From: JBELHR01 sp049607205
Lineage (GTDB): Bacteria > Bacteroidota > Bacteroidia > Flavobacteriales > Flavobacteriaceae
Direction of reading: 5' to 3'
Assembly (NCBI GenBank): GCA_049607205.1
Contig: JBMYWH010000007.1
Coordinates: 23,051-87,050 of the forward strand
Length of the DNA stretch: 64,000 bases
The notes under the pieces are model-generated. The model was not told the DNA's origin. It did no database searches and saw nothing but the letters and a program-made list of their open reading frames with translations. The position numbers and the translations under genes are program-made. This document shows positions 16,634 through 24,986 of this stretch, in pieces. Position 1 is the first letter of the stretch. Every line of letters starts with the position of its first letter.

Positions 16634-19600
16634 TTAAAATCCTGCGTTAATTCCCACTGAAATAGTACTGTAAACCGGAGAACCAGCTCTTTGATATCCA
16701 TAAGTAGTAGGAGAAGTATTGTCTACAGACTCTGGATTAAATCCAGTATAATCATCTGCTGTCAAATACAATAAGTTACTTCCAGCTGCGTAAATTTTCA
16801 GGTTCTTTAGCTTCATATTGTTCAAAGATTTCTTTGAAAAAGTATAAGCTAGATTCACATTTCTCAAGGCTATATAACTTGCATCTTGAACAATTGAATT
16901 TGTAAAGATCTTCTGCTTAATAAATCCTTGATCTGGAGTAGTTGCAGGATCAAAATCCTGAGCACTGTTAAAATGGTTGAAGATATACTGATCTCCCATG
17001 TTTCTAATTTGTGCACCATGTGATCCTTGGAACATAAAGTCAAAATTGAAATTACCAAACTTAAAAGAGTTCGATAAACTCCAGATAAAATCAGGATAAG
17101 GATCTCCTAGAATAGTTTTATCATCATCATCAATAATACCATCACCGTTTAAATCCTTCACATATACATCCTGAGCTTGAGCTCCTACTGGATGATATGG
17201 ATTCTTAATATATTCTAAAGGAATTTCTTTATCAACTACCCATCCATAAAAAGATGAAATTGGGTTTCCAACAAGGTTAATCCACTCTGCTGCACGTTTA
17301 GTATCAACATTTTGAATTTGTCCATTTGAATCTCCGAAACTAACAAGCTCGTTGTTATTCCAAGAAGTCAACACTGCAGCATCCCAAGAGAAATTATCTC
17401 TTTCAATAATATCTCCTCTAATCTCAAATTCAACCCCTGAATTCTGAACTTCTCCTAAATTAACAAGAGCTTCATTAAATCCTGTTGTTGCAGAAACTGG
17501 GTTAGATAATAATAAATGATCCGATCTTCTGATATAATAATCTACAGATCCATATAAGGCACCATTAAAGAAACCGTAATCTAAACCAGGGTTGAATTCA
17601 ATTGAACGCTCCCATTGTAATTGATCATTAGCAAGATTAATAGGGTTAAAAGCAGCCAAACCATTATAAGTTTGAGAAGCCAATAAAGCATCAGCTGGAT
17701 AGTAATTACTCAAAACATCACTATTCAACACACTGAAGCTTGCAAGTTTTACATTGTTATTACCTGTTACACCATAACTGGCTCTTAATTTCATTCTAGA
17801 AATAAAATTACTGTCTTCTAAAAAGTCTTCTTTAGCAACATTCCATCCTATAGAAGCGGCAGGGAATGCACCGTATTTATAGTCTTCACCAAAAATACTT
17901 GACCCATCACTACGTACACTAACAGATAATAAGTATTTATCATCATAAGCATAGTTCGCTCTGAATACAAAAGATAATAATGACGTATCGTACTGTAAAT
18001 TATTTGCAGCAGCAATAGTGGTTGCGTTGTTGATTGTCTGAACGTTATCGTTTTCGTAACCTGTACCTCTAATAGCTGAATAAGTTCCTTTTAAATATTC
18101 AGTAGAAACACCAGCAACAGCACCAAGTTCATGCTTTGCAAAAGATTTGTTATAGTTAAAATAGTTATCCGATACAACTCTATTAATATTCCAAGATTCA
18201 TAATCTGATTGAGTTGCAGCTACACCGTTTCTACTAGCTTGAGTTCCTTGATATCTCGTTCTTTCTGTATTTTGGTAAGAGTGTGAGAAAGTAGTTTTGA
18301 AGTTTAAACCATCAGCAATCTTATATTTTAAATAAGTAGAACTAAATACTTTAAATTTAAGATCTCTTCTCTCTCTTTCTAGAACTTTTGCTCCAGGATT
18401 TTGATTCGAAGTACTTGAAATTGTAGTACCTCCTGAAGGAACAGGCATTCCTGTTGCTACGTCAAATCCATCAAAATGATATTGTCTAGCATAGTCTCCA
18501 ACTTGTACATCTGCCCATTGACCATTGTCCTGAACTCTATTCACATATTGAATTGTGTTCTCATCGTGGTATAAAGGTAACCAAGCTGGCTGACGTAAGA
18601 TATCATGAGTAGAACCATCAAATCTTCTAGTATTAGTATAAGTAGGAGTAACACTAACTCCGAAACTGAACTTTTTTGAAAGCTTCGTGTCTACCTTTAC
18701 CTTACCACTGTATTTCTGAAAGTCATCTGTTAATAAAACACCTTCATCTTTCATGTAGTTTAGGTTGGTAGAGAATTTAGTTTTCTCAGAACCTCCACGT
18801 GCTCCAAAAGAGTAGTTTTGAATCCATCCACCATCAAAAATAATATTTTGCCATGGGTTATCGATTCCAATCATCTGCTTGTATAACGTTTTATCAGACA
18901 AAACTCCGTTAGCTAATAATTCTCTTGATGCAGTTTCAGCAACAGTTAAATAATAAGCTTCACTCTGTCTTGCATTATTATAACCTCCATATACATTGAA
19001 GTTAAATTGAGGATCTCCAATTTTACCACCTTTAGTAGTAATCATGATCACACCGTTACCTCCTCGAGATCCATAAATAGCTGCAGAAGCTGCATCTTTT
19101 AAGACCTCAAACGAATCTATATCGTTCATGTCTAATGAACCTAAGATGTCCGAGTCCATCACAAGACCATCAACAACAACTAGTGGTCCAGAGTCTCCAG
19201 TAATAGATCCAGTTCCTCTAATTCGAATTGTTGGAGCAGCACCAGCACCACCATCAGTAGAGGCGATATTAACCCCAGAAACCTGCCCTTTTAAAGCATC
19301 GTCAATCCTTGAAACAGGAATTTCATCAAGATCTGTATTCGTTACTTTAGAAATCGCCCCTGTAAGGTGACTTTTTTTCTGAAGTCCATAACCAATAACA
19401 ACTACCTCATCAAGGGCAGTTTGATCTTCCTGCATTTTAACAACAGCAGAGTCATCATCTCCGACAACATATTCAGCATCTGTAAATCCCATGTAATTAA
19501 ATACAAGGATATCTCCTTTTTTAACTTGAATGAAAAAATTTCCATCAAAATCGGAAGGAACACCGTTAGACGAACCCTTAATAACGATACTTACGCCCGG

Positions 19601-19720
19601 TAAAGGTTCATTTGTAGAAGCGGCAACAACCACACCATTCAAGATCATACTATCTTGAGCAAAAACGGCAAGGTTAATCAACATGGCAAAAACCAATGTT
19701 AGCCTTAGTTTAAAATTCAT
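16634..19720 (-). CDS. susC: SusC/RagA-family TonB-dependent outer-membrane transporter
   Basis: 1028-residue TonB-dependent receptor importing oligoalginate with SusD. I place the start at 19720 (MNFKLRL), which gives a signal peptide ending at VFAQ; the longer frame from 19783 adds 21 residues without a signal. An N-terminal carboxypeptidase-regulatory-like domain (about 24-100, GVSIVIKGSSNGVPSDFDG) precedes the TonB-box region DEVVVIGYG and the plug (VSGVNIAST, LVVVDGLVMD, AAIYGSRGGNGVIMITTK). The C-terminus ends in a beta strand, STISVGINAGF. First gene of the long alginate operon. Its predicted leader is about 250 nt long with three GntR-type operators at its start and a predicted antisense RNA. 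Confidence 0.97.
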   Translation of the reverse strand: MNFKLRLTLVFAMLINLAVFAQDSMILNGVVVAASTNEPLPGVSIVIKGSSNGVPSDFDGNFFIQVKKGDILVFNYMGFTDAEYVVGDDDSAVVKMQEDQTALDEVVVIGYGLQKKSHLTGAISKVTNTDLDEIPVSRIDDALKGQVSGVNIASTDGGAGAAPTIRIRGTGSITGDSGPLVVVDGLVMDSDILGSLDMNDIDSFEVLKDAASAAIYGSRGGNGVIMITTKGGKIGDPQFNFNVYGGYNNARQSEAYYLTVAETASRELLANGVLSDKTLYKQMIGIDNPWQNIIFDGGWIQNYSFGARGGSEKTKFSTNLNYMKDEGVLLTDDFQKYSGKVKVDTKLSKKFSFGVSVTPTYTNTRRFDGSTHDILRQPAWLPLYHDENTIQYVNRVQDNGQWADVQVGDYARQYHFDGFDVATGMPVPSGGTTISSTSNQNPGAKVLERERRDLKFKVFSSTYLKYKIADGLNFKTTFSHSYQNTERTRYQGTQASRNGVAATQSDYESWNINRVVSDNYFNYNKSFAKHELGAVAGVSTEYLKGTYSAIRGTGYENDNVQTINNATTIAAANNLQYDTSLLSFVFRANYAYDDKYLLSVSVRSDGSSIFGEDYKYGAFPAASIGWNVAKEDFLEDSNFISRMKLRASYGVTGNNNVKLASFSVLNSDVLSNYYPADALLASQTYNGLAAFNPINLANDQLQWERSIEFNPGLDYGFFNGALYGSVDYYIRRSDHLLLSNPVSATTGFNEALVNLGEVQNSGVEFEIRGDIIERDNFSWDAAVLTSWNNNELVSFGDSNGQIQNVDTKRAAEWINLVGNPISSFYGWVVDKEIPLEYIKNPYHPVGAQAQDVYVKDLNGDGIIDDDDKTILGDPYPDFIWSLSNSFKFGNFNFDFMFQGSHGAQIRNMGDQYIFNHFNSAQDFDPATTPDQGFIKQKIFTNSIVQDASYIALRNVNLAYTFSKKSLNNMKLKNLKIYAAGSNLLYLTADDYTGFNPESVDNTSPTTYGYQRAGSPVYSTISVGINAGF

Positions 19721-19722
19721 AT

Positions 19723-19746
19723 TTTTTAGTTTAGTTTTTAGTTTAG
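19723..19746. repeat. Tandem 12-bp repeat before susC start
   Basis: TTTTTAGTTTAG occurs twice in tandem (19723-19734, 19735-19746), ending 2 bp upstream of the susC ATG. In the mRNA it reads as an A-rich, unpaired CTAAACTAAAAA stretch, which may keep the ribosome site open in a genome that lacks Shine-Dalgarno sequences. A similar CTAAAC run precedes the CoA-transferase start at 59046. Confidence 0.6.
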
Positions 19747-19784
19747 TTAAGTCTAATTCTACACCTTCCACAAATCTTAACATA

Positions 19785-19812
19785 TTGGCTTCGCAAAATT
19801 TTATTAATTTTG
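19785..19812 (+). promoter_or_regulatory. Promoter of predicted antisense RNA in susC leader
   Basis: Plus strand TTG (19785-19787), 17-nt spacer, TAATTTTG (19805-19812) fits TTG-N17-23-TAnnTTTG. No plus-strand gene follows before 22676; the nearest downstream signal is an intrinsic terminator at 19875-19902, so the product would be a short RNA opposite to the susC leader. Confidence 0.5.
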
Positions 19813-19817
19813 CACTT

Positions 19818-19903
19818 GTTGCGATTTTGTGAATACGAGATCCAATAACACTTCTGCAATGAAGTTTTTAATTTAGGATAGGTGGCAGCCTATCCTTTTT
19901 TTG
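19818..19903 (+). ncRNA. Predicted cis-antisense small RNA to susC leader
   Basis: Bounded by a promoter (19785-19812) and a terminator (19875-19902), this transcript of about 85 nt would be fully complementary to part of the susC 5' leader, which runs from about 19973 to 19720. Antisense small RNAs next to susC homologues (for example DonS in Bacteroides fragilis) are known to repress polysaccharide loci; the same arrangement here is inference. No open reading frame is apparent. End points are predicted, not measured. Confidence 0.4.
19875..19902 (+). terminator. Intrinsic terminator of the predicted antisense RNA
   Basis: Arms AGGATAGG (19875-19882) and CCTATCCT (19889-19896) around a six-base loop, followed by a T7 run (19896-19902). 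The T tract exists only on the plus strand, although the neighbouring genes on both sides are minus-strand, so it must end a plus-strand transcript. Confidence 0.65.
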
Positions 19904-19943
19904 TATTTACTATACCATAGGCAACTAATAATATTTGATTTTT

Positions 19944-19981
19944 TTGGTAGACCAATGTGGTTTACCAATTTGGTCTACCAA
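19944..19981. promoter_or_regulatory. Triple GntR-type operator at the susC promoter
   Basis: Three palindromes, TTGGTAGACCAA (19944-19955), GTGGTTTACCAA (19957-19968) and TTGGTCTACCAA (19970-19981), begin exactly 13 bp apart. The last overlaps the susC -7 element by 3 bp. The same motif occurs at 22607-22631. The form fits FadR-subfamily GntR operators, and the operon encodes one such regulator. Occupancy would block transcription start. Confidence 0.7.
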
Positions 19982-20008
19982 ATATACATTATTTTTTGAC
20001 TTTAACAA
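19979..20008 (-). promoter_or_regulatory. Promoter of the susC-to-PL6 alginate operon
   Basis: Minus strand TTG (complement of 20006-20008), 19-nt spacer, TATATTTG (complement of 19979-19986), an exact match to the flavobacterial consensus. It starts 11 bp past the kdgF stop. Predicted start near 19973, giving a susC leader of about 250 nt that includes the three operators. Confidence 0.65.
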
Positions 20009-20018
20009 ATATTTAATA

Positions 20019-20363
20019 TTACTGCATAAAATCCTCTCTAATTGGACTGAAAGTATCTATTAAAACTCCGGCTTTTTTACAAATTGCACCATGCATTTTA
20101 TTAGGTTCTATATAGAAACTATCTCCTGTAACCAAGGTCTTAGTTACTCCATCAATAGTCACATCAAATTCACCACTGGCAACATAAGTTACTTGTGAAT
20201 GAAAGTGGCTGTGCATAGGCCCTACACCTCCTTCATCAAAAAATACCTCAACAAGCATTAATTGATTATTATAACCCATAATCTTTCTTTTAACTCCTTC
20301 ACCGACTACTTCCCATTCTTTTTCAGAACCTTTCAAGAAGGCTTCACTTTGATTTAATTTCAT
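20019..20363 (-). CDS. kdgF: Cupin protein, KdgF-like uronate ring-opening enzyme
   Basis: 114-residue single-cupin protein. The metal-binding motif GPMHSHFHSQVTYVASGEFD (about 47-66) and the later EPNKMHGAIC give the His ligands. KdgF promotes conversion of the 4,5-unsaturated monouronate released by alginate and pectin lyases into the linear keto form DEH. Length and motif spacing fit KdgF well, and the gene follows the PL17 oligoalginate lyase, which makes this very monomer, by only 7 bp. Cytoplasmic or periplasmic: no signal peptide is visible. It would be transcribed with PL17 from the operator-controlled promoter near 22630. Confidence 0.85.
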   Translation of the reverse strand: MKLNQSEAFLKGSEKEWEVVGEGVKRKIMGYNNQLMLVEVFFDEGGVGPMHSHFHSQVTYVASGEFDVTIDGVTKTLVTGDSFYIEPNKMHGAICKKAGVLIDTFSPIREDFMQ

Positions 20364-20370
20364 AATATTT

Positions 20371-22599
20371 CTATTTTATTCTTTTTATTTTTCCTGTCCA
20401 CTCATAGTGGATGTCTTCAATCATTATTTTGTGTTGTTTTGCATCTGAACCTTCTTTAGTCACTACAATTAGCTCTATTGATTCACCATTTTTCAGGCCG
20501 ATGTTGATCAATTTATATCCTGGGTAAACCTCTTGTAAATCCATGGATTCAATTCTTGGCTTAGAATCTAAGGACATTTCAGAAACAGCACTATAACTAC
20601 CATGAATTTCTAGAACCGATAAAAACTCAGTATTCTTTACTTCCTCCCTTCTTTGAATAAGAACAGGGTCTCTTCTTAAATTAAATTCTGGATCGTTTGC
20701 TCCTATCCTAGAAAAGATAATTTCATCATTTGAAGGAGTGAATAAGGATAAATTGTAGAAAGACTTGTCCTTAAGAAAAGTTAATTGACTCAATTCAGAA
20801 TCCACTTTCTTGTTACCAACAAACCATAGGTGTTGGTATCCATTTGAATCACCTAAAGGTATAAGCTCTTCATTATAGTCAACATCAAAGTTAAACCCAA
20901 TCCACTGCCCTAATGCATGAAATGGCAAATCATAGTTAGATTCTTTTTCATTTTTAATAACATAATAATCTATGAGGTATTGAACATCATTTTGACTTAT
21001 TAAAATCAAATTTCTTTCTTGCTCAACATTTTCATAAGCTTCATTATCAGAAGCGCTTACAACCTGAAAAGTACTGTCTTGGAAATCATAATACTCGAGA
21101 TTAGAATGAGAAGCACTGGCTGACTTATACTTGGATTCGAATTGACTCTTTTGATCAATTACTACTGAATTATGAGCAATCGTCTGTTTAGCCCAAGTCT
21201 TATTCTCTTTGAGGTAATTCCCTCCACCTTTTTGCTCAATATTCACAAAACGGGCTAAACCATAATCTTGAAGCACCTCACTGCCTTTATTAAACAGCGC
21301 ATAGGATAAACGATCATAATGTCCATGACTTAAACCATGAGAAGGAGCCTTAAAAACTAGTTCTGTCTCCTTTTGCCTAAGTATCGCAATTCCTCCTTGA
21401 TCTCCTTTAGAACCATCTCTAAGAACAACAGATTTCTTTTGAAACTTCTCTGCTTTACCCAAGGAAATATCCTTAGCAACCTCATAACCCATATAATCTA
21501 AACTTACCTGATCTTGACCCACCGCTATATCCAATAACTCCGGATTTGGTTTGCTGAAGAAATAGGCAATATCTACGGCACTTACAACTGAAGGAGCATT
21601 TAGAGACATTCCTTTTTGGCTATCATTGATAGCAAAAAAATCTCCATTAGAATTACTTAAATTAATCAAGGCATCAACAGCTTTGATAAGTACTCCGTCT
21701 TTATATTCAAAAACATTCTTCTCAGGATACTTACGTGTATAAGCTTTTGCAAAGGCTAAGAAAGGATACATTGCATATCTTTGATAATAAGGTCCTTCTG
21801 TATAATATCCATCTGGAGAGAAAGGTTGATCTAAATTCGCCCAGAACCCCACTTCTTGCCCCTCTTCTCTTATCACGCCTCCATCATTATCTATAACCCC
21901 AGTATTCTGGTCAGTGTCTAAACCATATAGAGCAATATGTTCTAGATAAGTATCATTTAATACTAGTCCTGCTAAACCTACAGCTACATTTCCCCAGGTT
22001 CCATGATTGTGAACTCTATTGAAAAACTGCGGATTACCCTCTGAAAGGAAAATCGCCATAGGCTTAAACAAATTCTTCTCTAATTGCTTTCTTTCTCTTT
22101 TTGACAAATAATTATAAACATTATCATAAGCTTGAACAGAGTACACAAGGAAGTTTGCATCATTTAAACATTGCCAAAAAAGCTTTCCTCTTGCATAGGA
22201 TCTGGTTTGTGGGTGAAGACCTAAAGTTGGATAAAGGTCAGCATAGAGCATTAACACCTCTTTTACATAAGCAGCATACTTTTCATCTTGAGTAATCTGG
22301 TAAATCAACGATGCCTTATAAATTGAATTATAATTTTGCTTATGTCTTTGATGGGTGTATCCTCCAGAATAATCCTTTGGAATGGGCACGTCGATGGCTT
22401 GTTCTAGAATTGCATCTACCTCTCTTTGAGACTCCTTTAGAGTTTTATCAAATAGTGGAACTTTTCCTAAATGTTTTTGAATTTCAACAATCTCATCAGA
22501 ATTTAAACTAATAAAAGGATGAGTAATTTGTTTGGACTGTCCAAAAACAGAAATAAACAGGAAGCCAAACATCAAAAAAACAAAGCTCTTTTTTAACAT
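20371..22599 (-). CDS. Oligoalginate lyase, polysaccharide lyase family 17
   Basis: 742-residue exolytic lyase releasing unsaturated monouronate from alginate oligomers. A Sec signal peptide ends near residue 20 (ISVFGQ), so it is periplasmic or surface exposed. The (alpha/alpha) toroid domain contains the catalytic Asn198-His199 in VHNHGTWGN and the tyrosine-rich DGYYTEGPYYQRYAMYPF (263-280), matching Alg17c-type enzymes. The C-terminal heparinase II/III-like beta-sheet domain begins near 390 with HGLSHGHYDRLSYALF, which holds zinc-type His residues. First gene of the PL17-kdgF unit; two GntR-type operators sit 8 bp upstream of its start codon, shared with the divergent RraA gene. Confidence 0.95.
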   Translation of the reverse strand: MLKKSFVFLMFGFLFISVFGQSKQITHPFISLNSDEIVEIQKHLGKVPLFDKTLKESQREVDAILEQAIDVPIPKDYSGGYTHQRHKQNYNSIYKASLIYQITQDEKYAAYVKEVLMLYADLYPTLGLHPQTRSYARGKLFWQCLNDANFLVYSVQAYDNVYNYLSKRERKQLEKNLFKPMAIFLSEGNPQFFNRVHNHGTWGNVAVGLAGLVLNDTYLEHIALYGLDTDQNTGVIDNDGGVIREEGQEVGFWANLDQPFSPDGYYTEGPYYQRYAMYPFLAFAKAYTRKYPEKNVFEYKDGVLIKAVDALINLSNSNGDFFAINDSQKGMSLNAPSVVSAVDIAYFFSKPNPELLDIAVGQDQVSLDYMGYEVAKDISLGKAEKFQKKSVVLRDGSKGDQGGIAILRQKETELVFKAPSHGLSHGHYDRLSYALFNKGSEVLQDYGLARFVNIEQKGGGNYLKENKTWAKQTIAHNSVVIDQKSQFESKYKSASASHSNLEYYDFQDSTFQVVSASDNEAYENVEQERNLILISQNDVQYLIDYYVIKNEKESNYDLPFHALGQWIGFNFDVDYNEELIPLGDSNGYQHLWFVGNKKVDSELSQLTFLKDKSFYNLSLFTPSNDEIIFSRIGANDPEFNLRRDPVLIQRREEVKNTEFLSVLEIHGSYSAVSEMSLDSKPRIESMDLQEVYPGYKLINIGLKNGESIELIVVTKEGSDAKQHKIMIEDIHYEWTGKIKRIK

Positions 22600-22606
22600 A
22601 AAAAAA

Positions 22607-22631
22607 TTGGTTTACCAAATTGGTAAACCAA
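22607..22631. promoter_or_regulatory. Double GntR-type operator between PL17 and RraA genes
   Basis: TTGGTTTACCAA (22607-22618) and TTGGTAAACCAA (22620-22631) begin 13 bp apart, the same period as the cluster at 19944-19981. They sit just downstream of the minus-strand -7 element for PL17 and cover the -33 region for RraA, so one repressor could silence both directions. Confidence 0.7.
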
Positions 22632-22646
22632 ATATATATATATTTG
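22629..22646. promoter_or_regulatory. Head-to-head -7 elements of PL17 and RraA promoters
   Basis: The 18-bp palindrome CAAATATATATATATTTG contains TATATTTG on both strands (minus 22629-22636, plus 22639-22646), each a perfect TAnnTTTG. For RraA a TTG at 22620-22622 lies 16 nt upstream, slightly short of the usual spacing; no clear -33 is seen for PL17. Confidence 0.5.
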
Positions 22647-22675
22647 CTTAATATTCATCATTAAATCGATAAAAT

Positions 22676-23389
22676 ATGAAACTCCAAGAAATTCAAGCCT
22701 TTAAGCAAATATCCACTCCTACGATAGCTACATTTTTGTTCAAAAAAGGTCTAAAAAACCAATGTATTCAAGGAATTCAACCGGTACATAATGTTAAAGA
22801 AAGTATGATTGGTTTTGCATTTACTTTAAGATATATTCCGGCAAGAGAAGATTTAAATTCAATCAAAGCATTTCAAGATCCTAAGCACCCTCAGCGCGTG
22901 GCCATAGAAACTTGCCCAGAGGATTCTGTCTTAGTTATAGATTCAAGAAAAGACGCTTCAGCTGCATCCGCTGGAGATTTGTTGATCACCAGATTAAAAA
23001 TGAGAGGAGCTCAAGGTATTGTTACCGATGGAGGATTCAGAGATTCAAAAGCCATTCACGATTTAGAATTTCCTACATATCATCAACGACCTTCGGCTCC
23101 AACAAATCTTACTAAACATCAAGCCATTGACATCAATTTACCGGTTAGTTGTGGTGATGTTGCTGTATTCCCAAATGACCTCTTAGTAGGTGATCAAGAT
23201 GGAGTGATCGTCATTCCAAATCATTTAATTCAAGAAACTCTTGAAGAAACCAAGAAAATGACGATTTATGAGAAATTTGTTCAGAAACAAATTTTCGAAG
23301 GAAAATCAATTATTGGGTTATATCCATTGACCAAACCTGAATTATTCCAAGAAGAACTTGATACATACATTGAGAACTTTGTGTGGTAA
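22676..23389 (+). CDS. RraA-like aldolase/decarboxylase-family protein
   Basis: 237-residue member of the RraA/HMG-CHA aldolase fold. The conserved active-site run is visible: AGDLLITRLKMRGAQG followed by VTDGGFRDS (about 101-125), where Asp and Arg-Asp bind metal and keto-acid substrate in the pyruvate aldolases. This supports a real enzyme rather than the RNase E inhibitor RraA, which lacks these residues. It is divergent from the PL17 lyase and shares the double GntR-type operator, so it is very probably induced with alginate use. Substrate unknown; an aldol cleavage or decarboxylation of a uronate-derived 2-keto acid is the natural guess. The gene stands alone, followed by the hairpin at 23400-23420. 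Confidence 0.85.
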   Translation: MKLQEIQAFKQISTPTIATFLFKKGLKNQCIQGIQPVHNVKESMIGFAFTLRYIPAREDLNSIKAFQDPKHPQRVAIETCPEDSVLVIDSRKDASAASAGDLLITRLKMRGAQGIVTDGGFRDSKAIHDLEFPTYHQRPSAPTNLTKHQAIDINLPVSCGDVAVFPNDLLVGDQDGVIVIPNHLIQETLEETKKMTIYEKFVQKQIFEGKSIIGLYPLTKPELFQEELDTYIENFVW

Positions 23390-23392
23390 AAT

Positions 23393-23420
23393 AAAAAAAG
23401 CCTCAGCGCGATGCTGAGGC
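23393..23420 (-). terminator. Terminator of the second sulfatase
   Basis: Arms GCCTCAGC (23400-23407) and GCTGAGGC (23413-23420) with a GCGAT loop. On the minus strand seven T follow (complement of 23393-23399), 25 bp after the sulfatase stop. On the plus strand the hairpin also lies 11 bp past the RraA stop, but no T run follows, so it may serve both genes unequally. Confidence 0.8.
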
Positions 23421-23444
23421 TTCAAAGTTAAACTAAACTTGAGC

Positions 23445-24986
23445 TTAGTGTACTTCTGTAATATTCCAAGACGCTGGTTTCTGTCTTTGTGGGTAGTCTT
23501 TAAACGTTGCTTTAAACTCTTGAATATAAGAGGCTGACCAATTAATCATATATCCAACCTTTTTAGAATACCAATCATAGTACGAGTTCGTTTCTAAAGC
23601 TTTTTCAAAAGGATCCATCCTTAAATCAAAGATATAAGGAGCTTTTAAGTGCTCCAGTTTTCTCAACCAAACTTCAGAACCTTCAGCATCTTGAACCATA
23701 TACATAGCTTTCCAACGATCTGCAAAACGAACCGCAGAAATTTCTCCTCCATCTGTAGAGTAAATGAAATATCTTCTTGGATTCACTTTAGTTTTTCCAG
23801 ACCAGTAATCGAGCATATTATACCCATCTAAATGAACTCTATAGTTTTTACCTTGAGATTCAAATGAACCATCTAAAAGCTCTTGAGTTACGTTAGGGTT
23901 TCCAGCTGCAGCAACCAAGGTTGGAACCCAATCCATATGAGAGGTAACTCCATTGATAATAGTTCCAGGTTTAATTCCATAACGCTTCGGGAAACGAGCC
24001 ATTGCTGGCACTCTAAATCCACCTTCCCAGTTTGTTGTTTTTTCATTTCGAAACCAAGTTACTCCAGCATCTGGCCATGTAGCTTGATGCACACCATTGT
24101 CAGTGGTAAAGATTACAATAGTGTTTTCTAAAATTCCAAGATCTTCTAGTTTAGTCAGAAACCTTCCAACTAAATCATCTAATTCCAGCATCCCATCTGC
24201 ATACTCATTCAATCCTGAACGACCTCTGTTTTCTGGTCTTACATGAGTCCAGAAGTGCATACGAGTCGTGTTCATCCATGTAAGCCATGGCTTTCCTTCT
24301 TTAGTATTTTGGTCGATAAAATTCATAGCTGCCGCTTCGAATTCATCATCAACAGTCTCCATACGTTTTTTAGTCAATGGTCCAGTATCTTTTACTTTTC
24401 CATCAGCTGTAGCTTGAATTACCCCTCTTGGCTTTGCAATTCTAGCCAATTCTTGAGGGTCTTTTGGATAATATTCATCCTCTGGCTCCTCTTCAGCATT
24501 CAAGTGATAAAGATTTCCATAGAACTCATCAAATCCGTGACGGGTTGGTAAATACTCATCTCTATCACCGAAGTGATTCTTACCAAATTGACCTGTTGCA
24601 TATCCAAGAGGCTTCAATAAAGTTCCTAAGGTAGGATCCTCATCCTGGATTCCTACTTTTGCACCTGGCATACCTACTTTGGTAAGTCCTGTACGAATTA
24701 CAGATTGACCCGTTATGAAAGCTGCTCGACCAGCGGTACAAGACTGCTCCCCATAATAATCAGTAAACATCATTCCCTCATTTGCTATACGGTCAATATT
24801 AGGTGTTTGATATCCCATCATTCCTCTACCATAAGCACTAAGGTTAGGTGCCCCTACGTCATCTCCCATGATGACTAAAATATTTGGCTGTTTGTTTGAT
24901 TGAGCTAGAGCTGTGAAACTCATTAAGTTTAAAACTGCTAGAATGGCAAGAATAAACTTATTGTTAAATGTATATGTTGTATTCAT
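23445..24986 (-). CDS. Sulfatase (S1 family), paralogue of the one at the window start
   Basis: 513-residue secreted sulfatase. A signal peptide ends near Gln29 (FTALAQ), PNILVIMGDD opens the fold and the formylglycine Cys83 sits in SCTAGR. FGKNHFGDRDEYLPTRHGFDEFYG-like blocks, FTTDNG and a C-terminal subdomain follow. The start is the ATG at 24986; the upstream TTG frame adds seven residues that lie inside a palindrome. Closely similar to the protein at 1-1086. The divergent neighbour is an AraC regulator. Alginate is not sulfated, so the target is probably another algal polymer such as fucoidan or a carrageenan-like glycan; this is not shown by the sequence. Confidence 0.95.
   Translation of the reverse strand: MNTTYTFNNKFILAILAVLNLMSFTALAQSNKQPNILVIMGDDVGAPNLSAYGRGMMGYQTPNIDRIANEGMMFTDYYGEQSCTAGRAAFITGQSVIRTGLTKVGMPGAKVGIQDEDPTLGTLLKPLGYATGQFGKNHFGDRDEYLPTRHGFDEFYGNLYHLNAEEEPEDEYYPKDPQELARIAKPRGVIQATADGKVKDTGPLTKKRMETVDDEFEAAAMNFIDQNTKEGKPWLTWMNTTRMHFWTHVRPENRGRSGLNEYADGMLELDDLVGRFLTKLEDLGILENTIVIFTTDNGVHQATWPDAGVTWFRNEKTTNWEGGFRVPAMARFPKRYGIKPGTIINGVTSHMDWVPTLVAAAGNPNVTQELLDGSFESQGKNYRVHLDGYNMLDYWSGKTKVNPRRYFIYSTDGGEISAVRFADRWKAMYMVQDAEGSEVWLRKLEHLKAPYIFDLRMDPFEKALETNSYYDWYSKKVGYMINWSASYIQEFKATFKDYPQRQKPASWNITEVH

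Noticed and set aside
16870..17058. Small minus-strand frames inside susC and PL6
   Set aside because: Alternate-frame shadows within long, well-supported genes.
22676..23389. RraA as inhibitor of RNase E
   Set aside because: The enzyme-type Asp and Arg-Asp residues are present, and the context is catabolic.
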